Origin: Druceiella hillmani
Taxonomy: Eukaryota; Arthropoda; Insecta; Lepidoptera; Hepialidae
NCBI GenBank assembly: GCA_039881145.1
Contig: JAYKKI010000060.1
Coordinates: 6,324,501-6,388,500, forward strand
Direction: 5' to 3'
DNA: 64,000 bases
Shown in pieces: positions 1 to 12,190 of the stretch. Every line of letters starts with the position of its first letter. The first letter of the stretch is position 1. Under the pieces are notes generated by a model. That model worked only from the letters and a program-made list of their open reading frames with translations. It was not told the origin of the DNA and did no database searches. Made by a program: the position numbers and the translations under genes.

Positions 1-588
1 TTTATCTAACAAATAATGTGTCGTCTACGGCAGAATAATATGAAAGTTTAAAAAGTGGGTAATTAAAGTTATAAAATATTTTAGCAATTTACGCATTAAG
101 CATTGGTGTTTTAATTCACATTGTTCACATTTAGTTTGAATGGCTATATTGAATGAGTTCTTTCACTTAGTTCTTGACATAGAAAGATCAGTGCTAGTGG
201 ATAATTGTAATCTAATTGAATTGGGAAACTCTAACAAACTATAGGCAAGATGGCAACTGTCACTGGTGAAATTGTATTGTTTATAAAACTTGATAGAAAA
301 ATACCTCAAATACTAAAAAAGAGAACCTCCATAGGATTACTCTTTTCTCTGCCTGCCTGTTTGCCACATCTCGTGTTTTACTTGTATGCCTTGTCTGTGT
401 TTAAGGAGCGAGATAAAAAAGAAATGTTTCAGGTTAAAGTAAACATTTTTTTGTTAGTATTAATATTTTTTCAAAAGGTTTGCCCAGTGTTTTTGAAAAT
501 CTTTTTGCTTGTACTTCCTGTTCCTCAATCGTTTCAGTGAATGAAAGTAATTTTCCTGCTTTTCAAAATTGATTACGATGAATTGCAG
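1..588 (+). other. ECM29 intron upstream of the first visible exon
   Basis: AT-rich sequence leading to the acceptor at 587-588. An open frame at 250-540 has no resemblance to ECM29 and no fitting splice sites, so I treat the stretch as intron. No repeat recognised. Confidence 0.6.
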
Positions 589-701
589 TGGTGAATTAGA
601 GCAGCTGAAGCAGGTGGCGGGAGTTCTTCTGGAGGGGATACTGAAAGTGATTCGGTCTGCAGAGTTTCACGAGCACCATCCCAGAGCTTTTACCTGTGTT
701 G
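589..701 (+). CDS. ECM29: ECM29 exon a (first exon in window)
   Basis: Encodes fragment residues 1-38 ([19 protein letters not shown]...). The LLEGILKVI helix is a HEAT-type segment matching the family's LLNGLTKLI-like block. Acceptor ATTGCAG, donor GTATGT, ends in phase 1. The first base completes a codon begun in an exon outside the window. Confidence 0.85.
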
Positions 702-3700
702 GTATGTCACCTCTTACGTTATTCTACATATGCTGCATACTTATATGTGGCATGTATATTCTTGCGCAAAAATTATTACACAAATCTGTATCAAATACAT
801 TGTATCAACATTAGCTTCATATTAAATCGAAACTTTGATTTATAAAGTTTAAAGTACACATTTTGAAATATCTGTATGGAAGCTTTGAGCTCGATATGAA
901 TATGTAACAAAGTGGACTACCCTTGCTGTCGATTACGCAAAATGTTTTACAGAGGTGTAAAACATTTTAGGGAAATATTCAATATTTAGACGTATACAAA
1001 ATCTTTACTCATGTATGCCTATTTGGTCACATTATTTACTTTATAATGTGTCCGAGTGAAATAGCAGCATTCCATTCCAAAAGCAAATGTTTTTAATCAT
1101 ACCAATTTGAAATTTAAAGTACGGTTGACACAAATGCATATTCAGTCAGTTGACAACTGTCCAGAAAACTCGTATTTTATCTGTAATATTATTAAAGAAT
1201 ATACTGAAAGTGGCTATATTATTTTAATAAACTGTCACGCTAAATAATGTTATAAACATAAATTTTACACCATTATTTTACTAATACGAATTGTGAAATT
1301 TAGAGGGTAAAAATAAACAATCTTGCTGTCAATCACATAATATTCATAGCTTTAAAACATTTTAGGAAAATGTTCAATATTTAGAAGAGTACAAAAATAA
1401 ACATAAATTTTACACCATTATTTTACTAATACGAATTGTGAAATTTAGAGGGGAAAAATAAACAACCTTGCTGTCAATCACATAAGATTCATAGCTATAA
1501 AACATTTTAGGAAAATGTTCAATATTTAGAAGAGTACAAAAATAAACATAAATTTTACACCATTATTTTACTAATATGAATTGTGAAATTTAGAGGGGAA
1601 AAATAAACAATCTTGCTGTCAATCACATAATATTCATAGCTTTAAAACATTTTAGGAAAATGTTCAATATTTAGAAGAGTACAAAAATAAACATAAATTT
1701 TACACCATTATTTTACTAATACGAATTGTGAAATTTAGAGGGTAAAAATAAACAACCTTGCTGTCAATCACATGAGATTCATAGCTATAAAACATTTTAG
1801 GAAAATGTTCAATATTTAGAAGAGTACAAAAATAAACATAAATTTTACACCATTTTACTAATATGATGAATTGTGAAATTTAGAGGGTAAAAATAAACAA
1901 TCTTGCTGTCAATTACATAAGATTCATAGCTATAAAACATTTTAGGAAAATGTTCAATATTTAGAAGAGTATAAAAATAAACATAAATTTTACACCATTA
2001 TTTTACTAATATGATGAATTGTGAAATTTAGAGGGTAAAAATAAACAATCTTGCTGTCAATCACATAAGATTCATAGCTATAAAACATTTTAGGAAAATG
2101 TTCAATATTTAGAAGAGTACAAAATTTGTATCCATTATTTCAACACATTATTTACTTTTAAAATGCGTAGGTGTGAAATAGCTGCAATGAATCGGTTTCC
2201 ATTTGACATAGACACTGTTTTGTTCTTTTTGTGGCATAATGCTTAAATGATCTAACCAATAAACTTCTACAAATACCAAATATTTGGCGTAAGAATAGTG
2301 AAAAAAAAACATTGTTATTTTTTTTAAATTAGTTTTAGTATTAGTTTGCAGTACACAAAACATGTTTAATACAGCAGTGCTCTTTTTTATTATTGACTAC
2401 CTATTTTCAATGGTTATTTTTAATATAAGACATTTATTTAAAAGAAACCATGTCTAGCATGTATAAAAATCGTACTACGAGGGTTTCATACACATTTAAG
2501 GACTTAGAACATTAATTTACATATTATTTCTAATTTACAAATATAAATGTTTCACAACGTGAACATATTGTTTACAATATCTTTTACAGGTGTAAAAACA
2601 AACTAATTATAAAAATGTATAATTCCATGTATACACTATAGCAAAAAAGTATTTGGCCACCAAGAAAAAATGAATTTAATAAAAATTTAAAAACAAAAGT
2701 AAATAATTTTTTTGCAATAACTAGATACAATTAACAAATATTTTCAAATTTTAGACTCATTATTGTGCTCTCTGTTTTTTCTTACGACGGCGTCACAAAT
2801 ATTGAGCAACAATTTTTTCAATATTGCCATGGTTATGTTTTGCCTTTCGTCTTGCAGTATTCTCCACAAGTGTACCTGAGATATTGAGCAAGTTGTTGTT
2901 CTTGCCTGTCAAGCTGATCCCACATTAATTCTATCGTGTTCAAATCAGGGACTGTGGGGGCTATGTTATAACTGTAATGTTTGACTTTTAACGTTAATTT
3001 TTTTTAAAAAGCTTGTGCATAGCTTTGATGTGTGTTTGGGATCGTTGTTGTATTAAAAATATAAATTCTGGACCAATTAAGTGGCTGGCACCCACAACCA
3101 CACACTGGCATGAACAACATTATTTTCTGAAATGTTTTTGTAACCTTTTTTTTTAGAATTCCTTGTATTCTTACAAGATCGCCCACCCTGGAACCTACAA
3201 AGCAGCCCCAAACCATCACAGAGCCTCAATCTTGCTTAACTGAAGCCACAGTGCATGCTTTCTTTATCTATTTGTTAGTCTGTCGTTGGACAAAGACTCT
3301 TTTCTTAGACCTTGAAAATCTCAAACTTTGATTTGTCGCTCCAGAGGACTTTTCCCAGTCGTCAGGTGTCCAATTGTCATGTTCTCTGAATTGGAAACCT
3401 GACTGTCCTGTGTCGAGAAGTCTTCTTTTGACTGTGGAAACATTGACAAGTTTATTGTGGCTAAAGTTGAATTCTACTGCTATTTCAAGTGCAGTTAAAT
3501 GTTTATTACATTTGCTCTTCACAACTATGCTTAAATCTTCAAGAGAAGTTGTCGCTCTTGGTCTGTCTGGGTGACGTTTGTTGGAAATTATGCCTTGATT
3601 CACAAATTTCTTGGCAACATAGCCAAGGGTTTGCCTCGGTATATTCTGTAATCTTAAAATCTTATGACTACTTTTACCAGATTTATGAAGGCTCATAATT

Positions 3701-6700
3701 ATCCCTCTTGTTTCTTTAGAATGCCATACCATTGTTCCTTGATACCATTGTGATTAAACAAAATGAAGATAAAAAACTTTTGTTTGTTATCAGAACTAAA
3801 GTTTTCAGTTTACAGCAGCATATTTCCTTGTCCAACGACTTCAGATAACCGATGCAAATACATTTTTGAGGACTTTGTAAGACACTATTTAAGTTTACTG
3901 TCTAATTACTGTGATGTAAACAAAATGAAGATAAAAAACTTTTGTTTGTTATCAGAACTAAAGTTTGCAGTTTACAGTAGCATATTTTCTTGTCAAACGA
4001 CTTCAGATAACCGATGCAAATACATTTTTGAGGACTTTGTAAGACACTATTTAAGTTTACTGTCTAATTACTAACTTGAAACAATAGTTACACTTTAAAG
4101 TTAAAGTGCAAAAAAATTCCTTTGATAATATTATTTTGTTTTTATGTCCATAAAAAACAACGTGTTGTGTAACTTTTTAGTATAGATAGGGATTTTGCAC
4201 CAGGATTCTAACAAAAAAACACAAGGAAATGGTAAAAGATGCATTGTTTTAGTAATATAAAGAAAAATGGATGTGGCCAAATACTTTTGAGCGGTAGTGT
4301 AAATATAAATCATTGATTTTTTAATCTCTCCCGTATGCTATAAGAGCTTCCATTAGGCAGATTTTCAAGAGTGAAGGTCAACCTGAAGTACGCTATATAA
4401 GTTTTGGTGATCTGTGAGTAAGACTATTGTATGATTAAAAAATACGTTTTCTAGGGCCATATATTTTTATTGCGTGAAGCAAAAAACTTAAAATTTTTAT
4501 GACAAAGTGAAGCTACAAGCCTTAGTATACATTATTCATTTCAACTTGTTCTAAGGAAAAGGCCTTTGACAGACAGACGGATGGATGGACAACCAATTGA
4601 TTCTATAAAGGTATTGATAGACGGAACCTTAAAAACATGAGAAAAACTTCGATGAAAATGTTCAACATTATTTAAATGCACTTTAGCATTATATATAGTG
4701 GCTTGTATTTCAGTGGCTAAGACACTAGTGTCCTCCTAAAAGATTCTGGGTTCGATTCCCAGCAGGGTGTTTAAAGATTCACAAATGATTTTTCTAATTG
4801 TGAGTGACTTAATACGCCTTGTTATCAAAAATGAGGAAAAAGCAATATCAATAAAAATATTATATTTTTGAATCATAAATACCGAATAAATCCATATTGT
4901 ATTTCTAACGTGAAAGGTTGACTATACCTGAACTGAACTGTCATTTTGCTTTGTGTCTGGAAAAATATTCCCCTTGGAATGGAAAGATGTATGGAGATTA
5001 TAGTTTTGAATTCAAAGCTCAATCTTATGTTATGCTTACAAATGCTGATGTTAATATCATAATTTAAAATGGAATCCTTGAAAGTTGCTACAACACTTTA
5101 GAGACAGATTTAAGAGATAACTGGGAAAACAGATTACAAACTGTGGTAGATACCACAGTCTTTCCTGTGTTGCGATTTTTCATTTCAATACAGATTGTAG
5201 GTTATGGCAGTAGTAAAATGTTTATTTATTTCTCAAAATTCAACTCGCAGATTGATTTAAGACTTTGAACATGTGTATGCTTAACCCCAAGCCCTCCTTA
5301 AGTCGGCGAATAGTGCTTATGAAAAATAAATATGCTACATAATCATTTGTAATTCTTGCGCACAAAGGCTATTAACCAATAGAAAAAATAATATTGTAAT
5401 TAAGCGAGATAAAAATTGATCGTAAATCACCAAGCAACTTCTCAATAACAATAGGACGGTTGACAATTTTTGAAAATGTGATTAAAATTATTATAAACAT
5501 ATCTCATAATCCCAAAATTGTAATATTCCCCTCCAAGGATCGTGTTTTAAGCAGTCATACAAAGCTTCATGTCAAAATACTTAATTATGTGATAATAAAT
5601 TTCAGGTCAAAATGCCCCAAATAAACAATTAAATTGCACAGGGGAGTTTCTATCCCTTTCACACACTTAACCAAAACATTTTTGACACACTTACCAAACT
5701 TTAACAAAACACATAACCAAAAAATTATAAACTTTTTACATTCAATAACATTTACTATTTTCTGTCTATAAAATACTGCATTGATACTGACGAACATGTT
5801 ACCACACTTTTTTAATTTTGTCGTTTTTAAGCAACCTGTATGATCCCTATTGGTAGGTAAATATTGTTTTTAGAATTAATTTTATGGAATTATGCTATCT
5901 TGGTCACACAATTATTTGAAGTTGGCTATATATTAATAAATTATGTTTGGTGCATTTTGATGTCATGCATGATTGGCAGGCAATATGTGTCTCGGCATTT
6001 AGCTGCAAATTTTAAAACACAATATTACTTTTGATTTTAATTGTTAAATAAAAATATTTATATCAAATTTATTGTAGCTAAGTATTGTTAATGATTATTC
6101 TTAACCTAAAAACAATGACATACATTAATCGGATATTTTTTATACATGTTGCAAATACTCGATTGTGAAGCGATCAACAGTACGTCAGTTAATGTAAGTG
6201 CCTGGAACATAGGAGAATATTGAAAGGTTTTAGAAAAAGGATATTTTGTCTCCTCATAATAGCCAAAAGTATCAATTTTTGCAAAGCCAAGGCCAGGGGT
6301 CCCCAAGACAATATTCAGTAATTAAAGATAGGATCGAATAGGATAGGAAATAGGATCTAACATTGAATAAACAATTTCTTGAGAATTAGGAGAAGACAGT
6401 GGCTTGTTCTACACGATCACAGCTTTTTAGGTATATATATGGTTATTACCCCATCTGTAGTAAGACTAGTTGCATAAATAAAACCTTTCAACATTCAGGA
6501 CGTCTGGCGATGCGTGTGCCAAGCTGTGTCAACTCACAGTTCGGCATCCTGGAGGAGTTCGTTGGGAAGCTGCCCGAAGCATCTCCGGAGTTAAAAACTG
6601 GTATTCGAGACGCCCTGCTCGATATGTCACAAGCTTTTAAGATACCTCATACAACGAAAAGTAAGCTACGATATTTATCTTTAAGTTATTATGTTAACTA

Positions 6701-9700
6701 TTTGTTGAGTTAGGGTTTTATTTATAATTATCAAATTTTACGTAAAATAATAAGTATTATAGCTAATATTCATTTATTACGTCATTTGGATTTTATTCTT
6801 GTTTCTATCCGCTATTTATACTATGAAAGATAATCATTAAAGATTGTGCAAGATACTTTCATGATCAATTAATAAGCTTTTGGATACATAGTTATTTATA
6901 TAAATGGTTATTTTTACTATTACAGTAAACTAGATAAGTTGACGTTTCTAACGGAATAAGCTGTTAGACACTGTTGGATACAATTGAAACGGCTATAAAT
7001 GGGTAGTTTTATTTTTAGGCTATAAATGGGTCACATGAAATTAAAATTCTAAAATATCGACCATTACTTAAAAAAATGACACTTTTGTCAATGTATACTG
7101 ATATTTTCACATCCACTTCACATATTTGGTCACTTTGTAGGTTCTAAAATTCCAGCAAAATGCTGCAAAAATTTTTGGCCACATGAAATTAAAATTCTAA
7201 AATATCGACCATTACTTAACGAAACCACAATAAATTCGAGCTCCTTATTGGTGATGAAACTGGCTATTCAAATATGCAAAATTGAATATATATGGCTACT
7301 ATATTTCATATAGAAAAATGACACTTTTGTCAATGTATACAGATATTTTCACACCCACTTCACATATTTGGTCCCTTTGTAGGTTCTAAAATTACAGCAA
7401 AATGGTGCAGAAATTTTTGGCCACGTGAAAATAAAATTCTAAAATATCGACCATTACTTACCGAAATCACAATAAATTTGAGCGTCTTATTGGTAATGAA
7501 ATTGGTTATTCAAATATGCAAAATTCAATATATATGTCCACTATATTTCATATAGAAAAATGACACTTTTGTCAATGTATACTGATATTTTCACATCCAC
7601 TTCACATATTTGGTCGCTTTGTAAGTTCTAAAATTCCAGCAAAATGGTGCAAACATTTCTGGCCACCTGAAATTAAAATTCTAAAATATCGATCATTACA
7701 TAACGAAACCACAATAAATTCGAGCGCCTTATTGGTAATGAAATTGGTTATTCAAATATGCATAATTCAATATATATGGCTACTATATTTCATATAGAAA
7801 AATGACACTTTTGTCAATGTATACTGATATTTTCACATCCACTTCACATATTTGGTCGCTTTGTAAGTTCTAAAATTCCAGCAAAATGGTGCAAAAATTT
7901 TTGGCCACCTGAAATTAAAATTCTAAAATATCGACCATTACTTACCGAAATCACAATAAATTCGAGCGCCTTATTGGTAATGAAATTGGTTATTCAAATA
8001 TGCATAATTCAATATATATGGCTACTATATTTCATATAGAAAAATGACACTTTTGTCAATGTATACTGATGTATTCACACCCACTTCACATATTTAGTCG
8101 CTTTGTAGGTTCTAAAATTCCAGCAAAATGGTACAAAGATGTTTGGCCACATGAAATTAAAATTCTAAAATATCGACAATTACTTACCGAAATCACAATA
8201 AATTCGAGCTCCTTATTGGTAATGAAACTGGCTATTCAAATACGCAAAATTGAATATATATGGCTACTATATTTCATATAGAAAAATCACACTTTTGTCA
8301 ACGTAAACTGATATTTTCACATCCCCTTCACATATTTAGTCGCTTTGTAGGTTCTAAAATTCCAGCAAAATGGTACAAAAATGTTTGGCCACATGAAATT
8401 AAAATTCTAAAATATCGACAATTACTTACCGAAATCACAATAAATTCGAGCTCCTTATTGGTAATGAAACTGGCTATTCAAATATGCAAAATTCAATATA
8501 TATGTCTACTATATTTAAAAAAAGTCACTTTTGTCAACGTAAACTCATATTTTCACTTCCATATTTGGTCGGTTTTAAAAAACACTGTTTATCATAAAAA
8601 TACACCAATAGATTTCATTCATTACAACAATTATGCACTATGCAATAAGTAACACATATACATGTTTAATCTGTCTATAATCATAAAGGCTAAATTTGCG
8701 AACAGGACACAATCTGTCGTTATGGCTGGTGAAGATTCATTAGTTCATAGCTACAAAATGAACAGCTGCCTATGGATGAGTCTATAACCTAGTTCATTCT
8801 CGTTCTTATGATGTTTAATTTTGTTTTTACATTTTAACTGAAATATTCACATTTTGGTGGTGTTAGTTGGTGTGAGGGTACACATCGCTTGTAAGCAAGG
8901 CAATGACACTTTCACTTTCAGTCTGAATGTTTAACCGTTTGAGTGCCGATGAACGCCATTGCATTAATGCGCGTACTAACTAAATTTGCCATGAGGCGTT
9001 CACAAAATCAATTGCTGTTTAGCGTGCTGTAGGGGAGGTTGCTCGCACACATTGCTAATTTTTTATCTTTCTACATGTTATATAAAGTTCAAATTATAAT
9101 ATTATTAGTAATTACAATATAAAAAGGATCCAGGAAAAGAAAATCTTTCATTAATGTCGGAATACGAAAATAATTCGAGTGAAAATGATCGTTTTTTAAG
9201 TGTGAAGAAAGTGATAGTGGGAGTGACATTGTGGTGTGCTCACAATTTGGTGTAATGCAAATTTTGAGCAATAGCGATAATAGTGACGATAACAATTATT
9301 TTGTTGATATGGAGGATGTACTGGACTGCAAAAATATGATGTGTCCTTGATTTCAGTTTTTATTCACAATATATATTCCCATAATTTTCTTTGTATTCTA
9401 TTATCCTTGTACAAGTTTTTATTAAGAAAGCACCGGAAAAATTATTAAAATTGGATAATTTTTGGAAGAGATACAGTTTTTTTTCGGACAAGGGTAAATG
9501 ATATCAAAAACAAAAGAGTTCTTTGGCATTTTTAGGTATATATGAGTAAAAAACCATGGCACTAAAACGGTTAGAAAGATTGCTAATAGCTAATAGCCCA
9601 TCTTTGCTAATATCCCACCTGAAGATGTTGTAATACAACTAAACCCAGGTCGTGGTAAAGAACTTAAAGAAAGTAGAAATAATACTACATCACGTAGTTT

Positions 9701-12157
9701 CATTTAATTGTTAATGTAAGCTTTTTGGATGATTAAAATAAAAATATTACCCCAAATGTATTCAATATTCAATAACAGTTAGTATATAGAAAGAAATTGG
9801 TTAAGAGAGGGATGCATTGACTAGCCCAAAAAAAGGTTTTTAAGTTATACAATTTTGTCAATTTTCAGATCATAAGACATCTTTTTCCTTTTTTGGTGGT
9901 CTTTCTTTCAGACCTTTAATTTTTTATTTTCATTACCAGGTTGTTGTTAGTGGCTCTAGTATGTTTTATGTTATAAATTTTATTATATATTCTGAAGGAA
10001 CTTGTAACAAGGCATATATTGAAAAGGAACTGAAGTTCCTGAAAGAAAACAGTTGTCACCAACCCAAAAAAGGCATACCTACATTCATATAAATGACTCA
10101 TTTCTGGGAATTTTGACATAAAAATTTACTATGTACGTATGTAAATTTCTTTAATCGCGTTTATGTTTTATGTTATAAATTTTATTATATATTCTGAAGG
10201 AACTTGTAACAAGCTATATATTGAAAGGGAACTGAAGTTCCTGAAAGAATACAGTTGTCATCAACCTAAAAAAGGCATACCTACATCCATATAAATGACT
10301 CATTTCTGGGAATTTTGACATAAAAGCTTTTCTTAAGGTTGTTATAAAATGCGTCATATTTGCAAAAGCGAGTTGCATTTTATTTTGGATTTGCTTGAGT
10401 TATTGTTTAAGTTTGGTATCCACAGAAATATGCTTAAATGACATGACCAATTTTCAATTGTCACCTGAAGGACGGCCAGACAAGTGGCCAATTTGATTTT
10501 AATTGGTATAGAAAAATTAATTAAAAATTCGAAACGTATGTATTTTATATAAGGCTTTGTGTTTCGAATGTTTGTGTTATGTCACAAGTTCCAAACATGA
10601 AGCGCACACGTTAATGTAGGGTTTTTCTCTCAAAAAAATATAATCAATTTCCAGAAAAAGAGGAACCCATGGTGGTTGAACCCTCAGCCAGTACCAGTGA
10701 TCAGGCCGATGAGAAGATGGAAGTGGAGGGAGTAGTAGAGGAGAGTGATACAACGGTGAAAGGAGGAATGGAAGACGTGACACAGGAGCTGACTCTGATT
10801 GCACTTTTGGATCAGTGAGTATGGTCAATGGAATAGAGGGACAGTTTTGAAGTTGATTTATTGGGTCTAATGTACTTACAATATACCAAAGTCACTAAAA
10901 TTGGTTAGATTTTATCTTGAAGTTTTTCAATTTTTGGAAGACGTTTCTGACTTTGTCACCTTTGTAGCATATAAATATGTGTTTGATATGAGTAATACTT
11001 TAAATGTTCGATAAAAGATTGAAAATGTATTGAAATATGTATGTTCATAACTTTTTGATTCTGATATATTCTACTCTATATGGAAATACTAAAATATGTA
11101 TTATTTATTTTTTTTTTAAGGCATCTTCGCTTTCTGTTGACATAAACTTAGCAAACAAACTAGCAAACAATCTAACAAAACTAGCAAAAATGTATTTTCA
11201 CTGTTTCTTTATTTAATTGAAAGGAAACTTATACTAAACCTTATTTTAAATAGTTACAAAGGGATCCTCGTAACTATATAAAGTAAGGTTTATGTAAATT
11301 TTGTTGCTAACTTTTTTATTTGATAAAAAATTTGAAAAGGCAAACGTGTAACAAAATTTTGTTCCAAACAAGCTTTTTTCCATTGAGCAATTTGGCTTTA
11401 TTTGCATTTTTTTTCACTAAATATTTAATTACTGTTTTAATGTCTCCATAAGGAACCATTTGTAGTGAAATTCCTAGTCATATGCTGCCGCCATACAATA
11501 ACGTAAAACTGAGTTAGCTTTTTTGAATAAAAACACACTGACCTGTAACAGTTAAACATAAAAAAAACCTGTCAAGCACGAGTGGAGCTCACACTACGGG
11601 AGTTACATACACATTTACGCATTTATAAACATTTAATGGTACATAATATTCCTGTTAAACTATGTATAAAATTTTAATTTTTCAGAATGAAAATATATTG
11701 CCTAGTATATTTCACAGGCGTATATTAAAAAAAAAGTTTTTCTAATAAACTATAAATTAACGATTTTCGTATTTTTTCTTTTACTTTAATTGTGCTGTGA
11801 AATGCTATAGATTTAGATTTATTTGCAAGTGTAAAATATACTGCATAAATGGTTGCATTTTTAGGATTCTCTTGATTGCGTTGACTTAGAAGCTTCTTTT
11901 TTTTACAGCTCCTAGGTACTGTAGATCGAAGTATTTGATATTAATTTCTACTTGATACCTCCACGCGTTCCTGAGAAAAAGGTTCTTCACAGACCGACAG
12001 ACAAAAAACAAAGCGACCCTATAAGGGGTTTCCCTTAAAGCGACCCTATAAGGAGTTTTCCTTTTGAAGTACGGAACCCTAAAAAATGGCAAAATTTGAG
12101 TCTGGTTCCCGCATCAAGGATTCCATACCTTGTTTGAAATGAAATTACTTTATTTAG

Positions 12158-12190
<33 letters not shown>

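Larger units (their letters stand above)
2634..4299 (-). mobile_element. Tc1-like DNA transposon, degenerate, with TIRs and TA target
   Basis: Termini are inverted: CACTATAGCAAAAAAGTA.. at 2634 and the complement of ..ACTTTTGAGCGGTAGTG at 4299. Both are followed inward by the motif TATTTGGCC and flanked by TA (2632-2633, 4300-4301), the Tc1/mariner target. It holds a broken transposase and, between the start codon and the right TIR, a 162-bp tandem duplication. Confidence 0.9.
702..6498 (+). other. ECM29: ECM29 intron, repeat-filled
   Basis: Holds a 145-bp satellite (1244-2127), a Tc1-like element (2634-4299) inside an older repeat, and a SINE-like head (about 4.7 kb). From about 4900 to 6498 I see only AT-rich sequence with no recognisable element. 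Confidence 0.8.
6661..10654 (+). other. ECM29: ECM29 intron, repeat-filled
   Basis: Contains a 242-bp satellite, a piggyBac-like remnant, a copy of the hammerhead-like element and a 203-bp duplication. I recognise nothing in 6661-7020, 8580-8930 or 10330-10654. Confidence 0.8.

Noticed and set aside
250..540. Open frame of 96 codons considered as an upstream ECM29 exon
   Set aside because: No similarity to the expected N-terminal part, hydrophobic AT-driven composition, and no splice donor whose phase would fit the exon at 589.
4700..4790. Possible tRNA gene
   Set aside because: Only the T arm is intact; the anticodon and acceptor stems do not fold, so it fits a SINE head better.
8069..8652. 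Two open frames with repeated peptide
   Set aside because: Copies of the 242-bp satellite.
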